A DNA stretch of 27,126 nt from CAYLMG01 sp964464635 (GCA_964464635.1 CAYXGT010000031.1:1-27126), one strand, 5' to 3'. Positions 14,522 to 23,630 are shown, counted from the stretch's first letter. Numbers and translations are program-made. The notes: generated by a model not told the origin, from the letters alone.

Positions 14522-15160
14522 ATGAAACTGAACTGGGCTAATCGAATCACGATTATCAGGGTGCTTTTAATCGCGCCTTTTGTCATCCTAATGCTGAAAA
14601 TAAATGAGCAGGAGCTTGACGAATCAATGCGTAACCTGATGCGTTACTTCGCCACAGCCGTTTTCCTGTTTATGGCATTAAGTGACGCTCTCGACGGCTT
14701 TCTCGCCCGCAAAAGCAGGCAGATCACAAGACTCGGCGCATTTTTAGACCCTATGGCAGACAAACTGCTGATGACCTGCGCCTGTTTGCTGCTCGCTTCC
14801 AATCGAGGCCACATCGAGAGCTTCCGCCTGCCGACTCCCGTAGTTGTGCTCATAATTGGAAAAGATTTGTTTTTGCTGATAGGTTTTGTAATCGTCTATT
14901 TTATTACCTTCAAAATATTCATTGCTCCCATCCTGATAGGCAAGATTGCAACCGCCCTTCAGCTGATAATGGTGCTTGCGACGCTTATTTCACCGGAAGT
15001 GTCCCGCGTTATACCTGCCTGGAAGTGGCCCCTAAGCATTCTCTGGTGGTCGGCTGCGGGTACGGCGATTCTCGCTACGCTTATTTACATTCGAAGCGGA
15101 AGCCGTTATATTGCAGAACACGAAAATAAAAACGGAAACAACAACCTTAAAAATAAATAA
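14522..15160 (+). CDS. pgsA: CDP-diacylglycerol-glycerol-3-phosphate 3-phosphatidyltransferase
   Basis: This inner-membrane enzyme makes phosphatidylglycerol phosphate from CDP-diacylglycerol and glycerol 3-phosphate. In 212 residues it has the full CDP-alcohol phosphotransferase signature D-x2-D-G-x2-A-R-x8-G-x3-D-x3-D: Asp55, Asp58, Gly59, Ala62, Arg63, Gly72, Asp76 and Asp80. The N-terminus, NWANRITIIRVLLIAPF, is the usual PgsA opening (N-x-I/L-T-x-x-R), and several further membrane helices follow. The C-terminal tail is basic and Asn-rich. A phosphatidylserine synthase or cardiolipin synthase of the same superfamily is less likely given the N-terminal pattern. It lies 39 bases after the SDR gene and 13 bases before ribBA, so the three probably share a transcript. 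No good SD is seen. Confidence 0.88.
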   Translation: MKLNWANRITIIRVLLIAPFVILMLKINEQELDESMRNLMRYFATAVFLFMALSDALDGFLARKSRQITRLGAFLDPMADKLLMTCACLLLASNRGHIESFRLPTPVVVLIIGKDLFLLIGFVIVYFITFKIFIAPILIGKIATALQLIMVLATLISPEVSRVIPAWKWPLSILWWSAAGTAILATLIYIRSGSRYIAEHENKNGNNNLKNK

Positions 15161-15173
15161 TTCATCGATAAAA

Positions 15174-16412
15174 ATGATGAAATTCTCAGAAATACAGGAA
15201 GTTCTCGAAGAGCTGCGAAAAGGCAGAATAATCGTCCTGGTCGATGATGAAGACCGTGAGAACGAGGGAGACCTTGTCTGCGCCGCCGAAAAAGTTACAC
15301 CCGAGGTAATAAATTTTATGGCCAAATTCGGCAGAGGCCTTATATGCCTTCCTTTAACAGCCGAAAAATGCGACCAGCTTGCACTGCATCCGCAAACAAC
15401 AGAAAACACAGCCCGTTTCGAAACCGCATTTACCATCAGCATCGACGCCGCCAAAGAAATCTCAACAGGCATAAGCACCCACGACAGGGCAAAAACCATC
15501 CAGACCGCAATAGCCGACAATGCAAAGCCGGCCGACCTCGTCAAACCGGGACATATCTTTCCATTGAGGGCACGCGAAGGCGGTGTCCTCGTTCGTGCAG
15601 GCCAGACCGAAGGAGCAATCGACCTGGCAAGGCTGGCAGGACTAAAACACGCAGCCGTTATCTGCGAGATTATGAACGAGGACGGAACAATGGCAAGGGT
15701 CCCGCAGCTATTGAAATTCTGCGAAAAACACAATCTTAAAATATCATCAATAGCAAAACTTATCGAATACCGTCTGCAGAGGGAAAGCCAGATAAAACGT
15801 CTCGAATCCGTCAACCTGCCAACGGATTACGGCCGGTTCAACCTGATAGCCTACGAAAGCATAACAAGCAACGAGCCCCACCTTGCATTGTGTAAAGGAA
15901 GTATCGGTGAGCTCGACAGCGACGGCAATCCAATCGAACACGATGAACCTGTGCTCGTCAGGGTACACTCGGAATGTATGACCGGCGACCTGTTCCATTC
16001 ACAGAGATGCGAATGCGGATACCAGCTCATCGAATCTCTAAAGATGATAGAAAAACAAGGCGAAGGTGCCTTGATATATCTTCGGCAGGAAGGCAGAGGC
16101 ATCGGCCTGACAAACAAGCTGCGGGCATACAAGCTCCAGGAGCAGGGGCTCGATACCGTCGATGCAAATATAAAACTCGGATTTATGCCGGACAAGCGTG
16201 ACTACGGAATCGGCGCACAAATCTGCCGCGACCTCGGCCTTAAAAACATTAGAATATTAACCAATAATCCAAAAAAAATAAGCAGGCTCGAAGTGTACGG
16301 AATAAAAATCGTCGAGCAAATACCCTTAAGGGCCAAACCATCCGAGCATAATATCGACTATCTAAAAGCAAAGAAGTATCGCCTCGGACATATACTTGAC
16401 GAAGACCTCTAA
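15174..16412 (+). CDS. ribBA: Bifunctional DHBP synthase / GTP cyclohydrolase II
   Basis: The two domains make both precursors of riboflavin. Residues 1-205 form 3,4-dihydroxy-2-butanone 4-phosphate synthase, with VDDEDRENEGDLV (24-35), FGRGLICLPLT, STGISTHDRAKTI, GHIFPLRAREGGVLVRAGQT and CEIMNEDGTMAR. Residues 210-412 form GTP cyclohydrolase II, with VRVHSECMTGDLFHSQRCEC (zinc ligands Cys268, Cys279, Cys281), YLRQEGRGIGLTNKLRAY, FMPDKRDYGIGAQI and ILTNNPKKI. Both halves have all recognisable catalytic motifs, so the protein should be fully bifunctional. The frame extends back to 15111 inside pgsA, but the family begins at MMKFSEIQEVLEEL, hence ATG 15174 (ATG 15177 is equally possible). No SD is obvious. 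It lies in the pgsA transcript direction and is followed by a small lipoprotein gene. Confidence 0.95.
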   Translation: MMKFSEIQEVLEELRKGRIIVLVDDEDRENEGDLVCAAEKVTPEVINFMAKFGRGLICLPLTAEKCDQLALHPQTTENTARFETAFTISIDAAKEISTGISTHDRAKTIQTAIADNAKPADLVKPGHIFPLRAREGGVLVRAGQTEGAIDLARLAGLKHAAVICEIMNEDGTMARVPQLLKFCEKHNLKISSIAKLIEYRLQRESQIKRLESVNLPTDYGRFNLIAYESITSNEPHLALCKGSIGELDSDGNPIEHDEPVLVRVHSECMTGDLFHSQRCECGYQLIESLKMIEKQGEGALIYLRQEGRGIGLTNKLRAYKLQEQGLDTVDANIKLGFMPDKRDYGIGAQICRDLGLKNIRILTNNPKKISRLEVYGIKIVEQIPLRAKPSEHNIDYLKAKKYRLGHILDEDL

Positions 16413-16437
16413 AAAAAGTAAAAAGACAAAAGAAAAG

Positions 16438-16980
16438 ATGACATCGATAAAAATTGATAAAACAGTCTTTGTATTAAAAATAATTCTCTGCTGCACTCTC
16501 GCTGCAATCGTCGGCTGCCAGCCCGTTCCGCCCGGACAAACAGCTCAAAAGCAAAAACCGCAGGCCGAACCGCAAACCTGCATCCACAGCAGCTTCGCTC
16601 CCGATAAAATTGAAATTACGCCCCTGACTGAAATGACTATCGACAGCAGCCAAAATGCAGTAATAAAAGCCTATGTCAGCCTGCTTGATTCGTCTAATTG
16701 TCAGAAAAAATGGCCCGGCATCTTCCGCTTCGAATTATACCAGAGAGTACTGCGGTCTGCAGAGCCGAAAGGCAGAAGACTTTTTATCTGGCCCGACATC
16801 GACCTGACAGAGGAAAATGCCAACAACACTTACTGGCTGGACTTTCTGCGGGCGTACGAATTCGACCTCGAATTCGAACCTGCTGCAAATCAGGACTATA
16901 TATTACAGGCAACCTGTCTGTCAGGCGACAACAAGAGACTCTCAACAGAAGTAATTCTCAAGCCCCAACAAAAACCGTGA
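16438..16980 (+). CDS. Small lipoprotein of unknown function
   Basis: The 180-residue product starts MTSIKIDKTVFVLKIILCC and reaches a lipobox (AAIVGC) with the lipidated cysteine near residue 27. It then has a Pro/Gln/Lys linker (QPVPPGQTAQKQKPQAEP) and a compact domain of about 130 residues rich in aromatic and acidic residues (FRFELYQRVLRSA, RRLFIWPDIDLTEEN, YWLDFLRAYEFDLEFEP). It is probably a beta-sandwich anchored in a membrane. I do not recognise a family name. The frame is open from 16396, overlapping the end of ribBA, but ATG 16438 gives a normal signal peptide, so I choose that. It starts 26 bases after ribBA and is probably co-transcribed. The 125 bases to transketolase hold no obvious terminator. 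Confidence 0.7.
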   Translation: MTSIKIDKTVFVLKIILCCTLAAIVGCQPVPPGQTAQKQKPQAEPQTCIHSSFAPDKIEITPLTEMTIDSSQNAVIKAYVSLLDSSNCQKKWPGIFRFELYQRVLRSAEPKGRRLFIWPDIDLTEENANNTYWLDFLRAYEFDLEFEPAANQDYILQATCLSGDNKRLSTEVILKPQQKP

Positions 16981-17105
16981 GCTCAAAGCTGCTTTTTCCC
17001 CAATATAAAAACACTTGCAGAAAACTTCTTTTGTCGGTATTATTCTTGATTCGTTTTTGGACTCTACAGTTAAAAATATTATCCATCTAAGAAAGGAAAT
17101 ACCTG

Positions 17106-19109
17106 ATGAATGAATCAGCAATCGACGAACTGTGTATTCAAACGATTCGTTTTCTCTCAGCCGATGCCATCCAGAAGGCCAAATCCGGCCATCCCGGGAT
17201 GCCGATGGGAATGGCACCTGCAGCTTATGCGCTCTGGACAAGACTGATGCGGCACAATCCCGCCAATCCAAAATGGCTCAATCGTGACCGCTTCGTACTT
17301 TCCGCCGGTCACGGCAGTATGCTGCTGTATTCTCTGCTGTATCTGACAGGCTATGGAATGAATCTTGACGATTTGAAAAACTTCAGGCAGTGGGGCAGTA
17401 AAACTCCAGGCCACCCGGAATACGAACCCGACCTCGGTATCGAAGTTACCACCGGACCCCTCGGACAGGGCCTGGCAAACGCAGTCGGTATGGCTATAGC
17501 CCAAAAGTACCTGGCCAGCCAATTTAACAAAGACGGTTTTCCGGTCTTCGATTACAAAATTTTCACAATAGCGGGTGACGGCTGCCTGCAGGAAGGCGTC
17601 TCAGCAGAGGCAAGCTCGCTCGCGGGACACCTCGGCCTGGACAATCTTATCGTAATATACGATGACAATCACATTACAATCGACGGCAAAACAAGCCTCT
17701 CTTTTACCGAGGATGTCGTTAAGCGTTACAAAGCTTACGGCTGGAACGTTATAATCGTCGATGGTGACGGCAATGACCTAAAACAAATAGAAAAAGCAAT
17801 CAAAAAAGCTAAACGTTCCAAGGGCAAACCGGCAATCATAAAGCTGCGAACGCATATCGCGTACGGCAGTCCCAACAAGCAGGACACCGCCTCTGCCCAC
17901 GGCTCACCGCTGGGTGAAGATGAAATTAAGCTCACAAAGACAAATTTCGGCTGGGACAGCGAAAAAACCTTTTTTGCCCCCGAGCAGGTAACCGAATTTA
18001 TGCTCAAGGCCGTCAATAAAGGAAAACGCGCAGAGGCCAAATGGAACAAGCTGCTGAAGAAATATTCCAAAGCCCATCCCGAGCTCGCAAAACAATTACT
18101 GGACGTTTCAGAAGGAAAACTGCCTATCGATATAGACCAGCTCCTGCCGAAATTCGAAGCCGGCAGCTCAGTCGCTACTCGAAAAGCCTCAGGAAACACA
18201 CTTAACGCCCTGATGCCTCATCTGCCGATGGCCCTCGGCGGCTCAGCCGACCTTACACCTTCGAACAACACCCGTTTCGAAGGTGCCGACGATTTCCAAA
18301 AAGACAACAACGCAGGAAGATATATCCGTTTCGGCGTAAGAGAGCACGCGATGGGTGCTATCTTAAACGGCATCTCCGTCAGCGGCACTTTAAGAGCCTA
18401 CGGCGGAACGTTTCTTGTCTTTAGCGACTATATGAGGCCGGCAATCAGGGTAGCAGCTATGTCGGGCTATCCATCCATATTTGTGTTCACCCACGACAGT
18501 ATCGGCGTAGGAGAAGACGGCCCGACACATCAGCCTGTCGAGCATGTAGCCGCTCTTCGGGCGATACCGAATCTGCTCGTCTTCCGCCCTGCCGACGCCA
18601 ACGAGGCCGCACAGGCCTGGAAGTTTATTCTTAATTATAAAGACGGCCCCGTCGCAATCTGCCTGACAAGACAGGGCTTGACCGTACTCGACCAGCAGCA
18701 GTATGGCTCAGCAGCCAATCTCTACAGAGGCGCTTATGTCCTCAAAAAGGCTGACCAGCCTGACGTCCTTCTTCTTGCAACGGGTTCGGAAATCGGCGTC
18801 GCAATCGAAGCCGCCGCAAAACTCGCCGCTGAAAATATAAAAGCCCAAATCGTAAGTATGCCCTGCTGGGAACTGTTTGAAAAGCAGGACAAAGCCTATA
18901 AAGACTCGGTCCTGCCGCCGGCTGTCAGGGCAAGGGTAGGCATCGAGGCCGGCGTGGAATCAGGATGGCACAAATGGCTGGGTGATAAAGGCATTTTCAT
19001 CGGAATGTCGTCGTTTGGCGCATCTGCACCCGGCAAGGTCTGCTTCGAGAAATTCGGCATAACAGCCGAAAAAACCGTCGCCGCCGCCAAAAAATCTATG
19101 GGAAAATAG
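17106..19109 (+). CDS. tkt: Transketolase
   Basis: This thiamine diphosphate enzyme transfers two-carbon units between pentose phosphates and other sugar phosphates. It is 667 residues, the full bacterial length. Motifs include KSGHPGMPMGMAP with His29, FVLSAGHGSMLLYSLLYLTG with His69, TGPLGQGLANAVGMA, the diphosphate-binding IAGDGCLQEG...DDNHITIDG (157-194), GGSADLTPSNN, FGVREHAMGA with the catalytic glutamate, FVFTHDSIGVGEDGPTHQPV, and CLTRQGL. AAGGA at 17093-17097, eight bases before the ATG, supports the start. A strong terminator follows at 19137-19162. It would accept xylulose 5-phosphate from the xylB branch encoded 5 kb away, but it is a general housekeeping enzyme and is not in that operon. 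Confidence 0.96.
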   Translation: MNESAIDELCIQTIRFLSADAIQKAKSGHPGMPMGMAPAAYALWTRLMRHNPANPKWLNRDRFVLSAGHGSMLLYSLLYLTGYGMNLDDLKNFRQWGSKTPGHPEYEPDLGIEVTTGPLGQGLANAVGMAIAQKYLASQFNKDGFPVFDYKIFTIAGDGCLQEGVSAEASSLAGHLGLDNLIVIYDDNHITIDGKTSLSFTEDVVKRYKAYGWNVIIVDGDGNDLKQIEKAIKKAKRSKGKPAIIKLRTHIAYGSPNKQDTASAHGSPLGEDEIKLTKTNFGWDSEKTFFAPEQVTEFMLKAVNKGKRAEAKWNKLLKKYSKAHPELAKQLLDVSEGKLPIDIDQLLPKFEAGSSVATRKASGNTLNALMPHLPMALGGSADLTPSNNTRFEGADDFQKDNNAGRYIRFGVREHAMGAILNGISVSGTLRAYGGTFLVFSDYMRPAIRVAAMSGYPSIFVFTHDSIGVGEDGPTHQPVEHVAALRAIPNLLVFRPADANEAAQAWKFILNYKDGPVAICLTRQGLTVLDQQQYGSAANLYRGAYVLKKADQPDVLLLATGSEIGVAIEAAAKLAAENIKAQIVSMPCWELFEKQDKAYKDSVLPPAVRARVGIEAGVESGWHKWLGDKGIFIGMSSFGASAPGKVCFEKFGITAEKTVAAAKKSMGK

Positions 19110-19136
19110 CAATATTTACCTAAACGAATCCTTATC

Positions 19137-19162
19137 AAAGGCGGGCTAAAAGCCCGCCTTTT
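19137..19162 (+). terminator. Rho-independent terminator after tkt
   Basis: An 11-base perfect stem (AAAGGCGGGCT with AGCCCGCCTTT) with a three-base AAA loop, 27 bases after the tkt stop. The T run is short (four), and the stem's A run mirrors it, so it may act in both directions. Confidence 0.85.
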
Positions 19163-19185
19163 GATTATCAGCTAAAATTCAAAGA

Positions 19186-19214
19186 TTGTCTGATTACACA
19201 ATATCAATTAAAAT
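19186..19214 (+). promoter_or_regulatory. Promoter of mfd, predicting a leaderless mRNA
   Basis: TTGTCT (19186-19191) and TAAAAT (19209-19214) are separated by exactly 17 bases, just behind the tkt terminator. The expected start is about 19221-19222, at or one base before the GTG start codon at 19223. There is no SD sequence in the eight bases between the -10 and the GTG. Confidence 0.55.
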
Positions 19215-19222
19215 ACATTCTG

Positions 19223-22200
19223 GTGGATATTGGAAAAGATAAGGCAGTCGCAAAAATCATTTCCCGGCTGAAGGCTGCCATACAGTCAAAGGGGCAGGTA
19301 AAAGTCGAGGGAAGCTGGGGGTCCTTTGCGCCTTTATTGGCTGCCTATATATCAAAAGAACTTAAAATCCCCATCCTTTACATCCGCCCGCATATCGACG
19401 CCGCCGACAAGGCAGCCGACGACCTGCAGACCTTCGGTGCAAAAAATGTCGAGCCCCTGCCCGCCTGGGAAGACGAAGAGCAAATCATAGACGCAACCGA
19501 CGAAATAAGAGCACAAAGACTAAAATTAATCCTTAAGCTTCTAAATAATCAGGACTTTTTAATACCCGCCTCGATACAGGCTATTTGCCAGCCGGTACCG
19601 AAAAAAAACGCAATTCAGTCTGCAAGTCTGAAATTGTCCGTTAATAAACAGCTCTCTCCGGAAAATATTATTCAATGGCTCGTGGATAACAATTTTGAAA
19701 ATGTCGATAAAATCGACCTGCCCGGCCAGTTCGCCCGCAGAGGGGGCATCATCGACATCTTCGCTCCCGTCGCGGCAAATTTAACATTCACTGAAAAATC
19801 TAAACTGCAGGACTTCACAAAAACAGAGGCTGCTGTCAGAATCGAATTTTTCGCTGATAACATCGAGAGTATCAGAATAATAAATCTCGATACGCAGCGT
19901 TCCCTCGAGCAGATAGAGGCTATCGACATAATATCAGCCGCTTCCGGAGCCGGCCAAAAAGACAAAGAGCTTTTCATAAATCTTCTGCCACCTCAGACAC
20001 TTATCATCTTGGATGAACCAACTGAAATCGAAGAGGTTGCCGGCCTGTATATCGCAAGAGTAGAAAACCCATCGCAGCTTCATAAATGGCAGGATATTTA
20101 CACCGCCGTACAAAATTTTACCCGGCTGCATATTTGCAGATTCGCAGCCTCCGACGAAGATTTTATTAAACTCAACATCAAGAGCACCCAGCCCTATCAG
20201 CACAAGGCGGCCGGCGCCTGGGCAACTCACAAGGCTGCACTCGAGAAGCTAATCGACGAAGCAAAACAGGCAAAAAAAGTTTATCTGTACTGCGAAAGCT
20301 CGGCTGAAATCCAGAGGGTCGGTGAAATTGTAAAGCAGACGAGCAAAAAACTGCCGGCAAATTTCAATCTGCTAAAGGGCTTTATTCATCAGGGCTTCGT
20401 CATAAGCTCACTGAACGCAATCGTAATCAGCCACCACGAATTATTCGGCCAGTTCGCTCTTCGAAGGCTGCAGCGTCCGATGCGACCGAGCGCACCGATA
20501 GATACCCTCGCAGACCTTATGCCCGGCGACTACGTCGTCCACGCCTCATACGGCATCGGCAGGTTCACCGGCGTAGAAACAATAAAACAAAAAAGCGGAA
20601 CCAGCGAGCACCTCACAATCAAATACGCAGACGACATCAAGGTTCACGTCTCCGTCAGCAATATTAATCTCATTCAAAAATATATCGGCACCTCTCCCAA
20701 AAGGCCGAACCTGAGCAAAATCGGCTCGAAAAAATGGCAGAAGCAAAAAAGTAAAGTTGCAAAAGCAATCCAGGACCTCGCTGTTGAATTGCTCGAGGTC
20801 CAGGCAAAAAGACAGCTTGCCGGAGGCTTTGCCCTCCCCGCCGATTCGAACTGGCAGAGAGAATTCGAAGAATCTTTTCCATATCAGGAAACGCCCGACC
20901 AGTTCACCGCCGCCGAAGATATCAAAAACGATATGCAGCAGCCGGTTGCTATGGACAGACTCCTTTGCGGTGACGTTGGCTATGGAAAAACCGAGCTTGC
21001 TATGCGGGCCGCTTTTAAAACCGTGGAAAATAATAAGCAGGTCGCCGTACTCGTCCCCACAACAGTTTTATGCGTGCAGCACGGCCGAACCTTCACCGAA
21101 AGATTCGCCGATTTCCCCGTCTGCATCGAAATACTCAACCGCTTCAAAACCTCGAAACAAACAGCAGACATCATCAAGCGCACAAAGGAAGGAAAGGTCG
21201 ATATCCTGATAGGAACGCATCGCCTGCTGAGCGGAGATGTCGGTTTCAAAAACCTCGGACTTCTGATTATCGATGAGGAGCAGCGATTCGGAGTCAGGCA
21301 GAAAGAGAAACTGAAAAAAATGAGAGTCAACGTCGATATCCTCACAATGACCGCGACTCCGATACCCAGGACCCTGCATATGTCACTATTAGGCCTGCGC
21401 GATATCAGCTCACTGGTAACGCCGCCTCTCGACAGAAGAAGCATAGTAACCAGCGTCACCGGCTATAATAAAGAGCTAATCAAAAAAGCTGTCATCCGTG
21501 AAATCAACCGCTCAGGCCAGGTGTTCTTTCTGCACAACAGGGTAAAAACCATAGATAAAAAAGCATTCGAAATCTCAAAACTGCTCGAGCAGACGAAAGC
21601 CCAAATCGCAACAGCTCACGGCCGAATGCACAAAGAGCAGCTCGAAAAAACTATGATTGATTTTGTCGAAGGCAAAATCGACGTCCTCGTCTGCACTACC
21701 ATTATCGAATCCGGACTCGACATCCCGAACGCCAACACTATCTTTATCGACAACGCCGACCGCTTCGGCCTGGCGGAGCTGCACCAGCTACGCGGACGCG
21801 TCGGAAGGTACAAGCACAAAGCCTTCGCATATATGCTCCTGCCACCCAAAAGAACCATTACCCCCCTCGCTTCCAGAAGGCTAAAGGCCATTGAGGATTA
21901 CTCTCATCTCGGCGCGGGATTTCGCATAGCGCTGCGTGATTTGGAGATTCGCGGGGCCGGCAATATACTCGGCGCCGCGCAATCAGGCCACATCCAGCTA
22001 ATCGGCTACCAGATGTATTGTGAGCTCCTCGCTGCGGCCGTAAGAAAACTGAAAAATCAGCCCGAAGAAAAAATCCCCGTCGCAGTTCTCGATATCGGTA
22101 TCACGACCTATATACCGAAAAATTACATACCATCCGACAGACACCGGATGGAGGCCTACCGCAAGATTGCCGTCGCGAAGACAATCCAGCAGATAAAAGA

Positions 22201-22543
22201 CCTGGCCGCCGAATTAAATGACCTTTACGGCCCTGTTCCGGACGAGGTAAAGCTGCTGCTCGATTTAACAGAGCTGAAAATCAAAGCTGCACAACTCGAT
22301 ATAAAGGCAATTATTGCTTCAGGCAAAAGTCTTGTTTTCTCTTTTGCACGAGCAATAAGCAACAAAGACAAGTTGCTATTCAAAAATGTCGCAGGAAAAC
22401 TGATAATCTCAGATGATAAAACCATTTACCTGCATCTGCCAAAAAACTATCTCGAACCGCAAACGCTGATTAACATACTGAGAAAAATCCTTGCCGTACC
22501 TGATAAAAAAATTAAGGAGAAACAATTGTGTTACAAAGAATAA
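19223..22543 (+). CDS. mfd: Transcription-repair coupling factor
   Basis: Mfd displaces RNA polymerase stalled at DNA lesions and recruits UvrA. The 1106-residue protein has the standard order. It begins with a UvrB-like N-terminal module (PGQFARRGGIIDIFAP, 167-182). Next is the RNA-polymerase-interacting CarD-like domain (MPGDYVVHASYGIGRFTGVE, 433-452). The RecG-like translocase follows, with Walker A GDVGYGKT (583-590), IGTHRLL, DEEQRFG (684-690), TMTATPIPRTLHMSLLGLRD, FFLHNRV, IESGLDIPNANT and QLRGRVGR, and then a C-terminal regulatory domain from about residue 940. Nothing essential is missing. The start is GTG with no SD, fitting the leaderless promoter at 19186-19214. Its last 16 bases overlap the next gene. 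Confidence 0.95.
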   Translation: MDIGKDKAVAKIISRLKAAIQSKGQVKVEGSWGSFAPLLAAYISKELKIPILYIRPHIDAADKAADDLQTFGAKNVEPLPAWEDEEQIIDATDEIRAQRLKLILKLLNNQDFLIPASIQAICQPVPKKNAIQSASLKLSVNKQLSPENIIQWLVDNNFENVDKIDLPGQFARRGGIIDIFAPVAANLTFTEKSKLQDFTKTEAAVRIEFFADNIESIRIINLDTQRSLEQIEAIDIISAASGAGQKDKELFINLLPPQTLIILDEPTEIEEVAGLYIARVENPSQLHKWQDIYTAVQNFTRLHICRFAASDEDFIKLNIKSTQPYQHKAAGAWATHKAALEKLIDEAKQAKKVYLYCESSAEIQRVGEIVKQTSKKLPANFNLLKGFIHQGFVISSLNAIVISHHELFGQFALRRLQRPMRPSAPIDTLADLMPGDYVVHASYGIGRFTGVETIKQKSGTSEHLTIKYADDIKVHVSVSNINLIQKYIGTSPKRPNLSKIGSKKWQKQKSKVAKAIQDLAVELLEVQAKRQLAGGFALPADSNWQREFEESFPYQETPDQFTAAEDIKNDMQQPVAMDRLLCGDVGYGKTELAMRAAFKTVENNKQVAVLVPTTVLCVQHGRTFTERFADFPVCIEILNRFKTSKQTADIIKRTKEGKVDILIGTHRLLSGDVGFKNLGLLIIDEEQRFGVRQKEKLKKMRVNVDILTMTATPIPRTLHMSLLGLRDISSLVTPPLDRRSIVTSVTGYNKELIKKAVIREINRSGQVFFLHNRVKTIDKKAFEISKLLEQTKAQIATAHGRMHKEQLEKTMIDFVEGKIDVLVCTTIIESGLDIPNANTIFIDNADRFGLAELHQLRGRVGRYKHKAFAYMLLPPKRTITPLASRRLKAIEDYSHLGAGFRIALRDLEIRGAGNILGAAQSGHIQLIGYQMYCELLAAAVRKLKNQPEEKIPVAVLDIGITTYIPKNYIPSDRHRMEAYRKIAVAKTIQQIKDLAAELNDLYGPVPDEVKLLLDLTELKIKAAQLDIKAIIASGKSLVFSFARAISNKDKLLFKNVAGKLIISDDKTIYLHLPKNYLEPQTLINILRKILAVPDKKIKEKQLCYKE

Positions 22544-23568
22544 GTAAAATAACGTTGTTAATTATCGCGGCGGTTCTGTCAGCAAATAATCTCAGGGCCG
22601 GCGACAACATTGGCAAATCTCCGCTCGATGAGCTGCCGCCGCACATAAAGCAGGTTACACCGTTCGGGCAAAGAGCGGACTTCTCGCACGACGGCAAAAA
22701 AATATTGTTCCTCGAAAAAACATTCGGCGACGCGTATGAAGTCGAGCTGGCAACTGGTAAGCTCAAGCCGATAACACATCATTATTATCATACAGGCTAC
22801 ACACGGGCACTGTACCTGAGCAATGGTGACATACTCCTTTCCGGGCCGAAGCGCCTCGACCCCGATAATCCATCGGCTGGCCGAAGCGAAAAAAATGCCC
22901 AGCTTTGGGTATTAAAAAAAGACCTCTCCGGACCACCTACACCACTCGGTGAAAACTGCTCGGAAGGGCCAGCCGTCTCGCGAAAAAATTTGAAAATCGC
23001 CTGGACCCGAAACAACTTTTTTTACCTTGCTGATATCGTTTATGAAAACGGCAAGCCAGAAATCGCCAACAAGAAAAAAATCCTCGACGCCAATGATTTG
23101 CCTTTCAGATGCTCTCTCGAAACACAGAACTTCAGGCCGCCCGACGAAAAAGAGCTTACCTTCACTGCTTATGGATACCAGGGAACCGAGGTTTTTGGCC
23201 TTAATATCGAAACCGGCAAAGTAACAAATTATTCGAATGCCCCAGATCAATACGACGAGCCCGAAGGAATCTTCCCCAACGGAAAATTCACAACCGTTGA
23301 ATGCGACAAGCACTATCCGAGAGGATACCAATATGACGATATTTATAAACTGGCTCTCGATGGTTCCGGCAAAACAGAAAGGTTGACCTTTTTCGCCGAC
23401 TATCCGGGATATAAAGCCTCCAATCCCGTCATAAGCGATGACGGCCGGTTTATGGCGTTTCAATATGCCAAACTCGGTGACTGGGCTGGTATCGGCAGAG
23501 GAATACTCGTTTTCGACCTGCTCGAATACGATAAAACAAAAAAACTGAAACCACCGGAGGACAAATGA
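22528..23568 (+). CDS. Exported TolB-like beta-propeller protein of unknown function
   Basis: This 346-residue protein has a cleavable signal peptide (MLQRISKITLLIIAAVLSAN, cut near LRAG). The mature part has repeated WD40/PD40-like blades: ADFSHDGKKILFLEK, LSNGDILLSGP, AVSRKNLKIAWTR, EKELTFTAYGYQG, IFPNGKFTTVECD and VISDDGRFMAFQYAK. The last blade type (P-x-S-x-D-G-x-x-x-x-F) is that of TolB propellers. A role in envelope binding or as part of a hydrolase-like complex is possible, but no catalytic motif is visible. The start is GTG with AAGGAGA seven bases upstream, all within the 3' end of mfd, so the two are probably translated in a coupled way. I know of no established functional link with mfd. 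Confidence 0.75.
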   Translation: MLQRISKITLLIIAAVLSANNLRAGDNIGKSPLDELPPHIKQVTPFGQRADFSHDGKKILFLEKTFGDAYEVELATGKLKPITHHYYHTGYTRALYLSNGDILLSGPKRLDPDNPSAGRSEKNAQLWVLKKDLSGPPTPLGENCSEGPAVSRKNLKIAWTRNNFFYLADIVYENGKPEIANKKKILDANDLPFRCSLETQNFRPPDEKELTFTAYGYQGTEVFGLNIETGKVTNYSNAPDQYDEPEGIFPNGKFTTVECDKHYPRGYQYDDIYKLALDGSGKTERLTFFADYPGYKASNPVISDDGRFMAFQYAKLGDWAGIGRGILVFDLLEYDKTKKLKPPEDK

Positions 23569-23630
23569 AAAAACTCCTAAACAGGATAATCCTGCAAATA
23601 CTCTTCGAAAAATGTTTCTATGGATTTTAA
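23565..23630 (+). CDS. Possible 21-residue peptide overlapping the propeller gene's stop
   Basis: An ATGA overlap: the ATG at 23565 shares bases with the TGA of the preceding gene and has GGAGG four bases upstream. The peptide starts MKKLLNRIILQILF, a basic and hydrophobic opening like a truncated signal or membrane segment, and stops after 21 residues. It could be the stub of a lost gene, a coupled small protein, or chance. The remaining 63 bases to the next gene show no further coding signal. Confidence 0.25.
   Translation: MKKLLNRIILQILFEKCFYGF

Noticed and set aside
15032..15814. Minus-strand open frame of 260 codons opposite ribBA
   Set aside because: It is antisense to the complete DHBP synthase domain. 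The Ser/Arg-rich translation has no recognisable domain.
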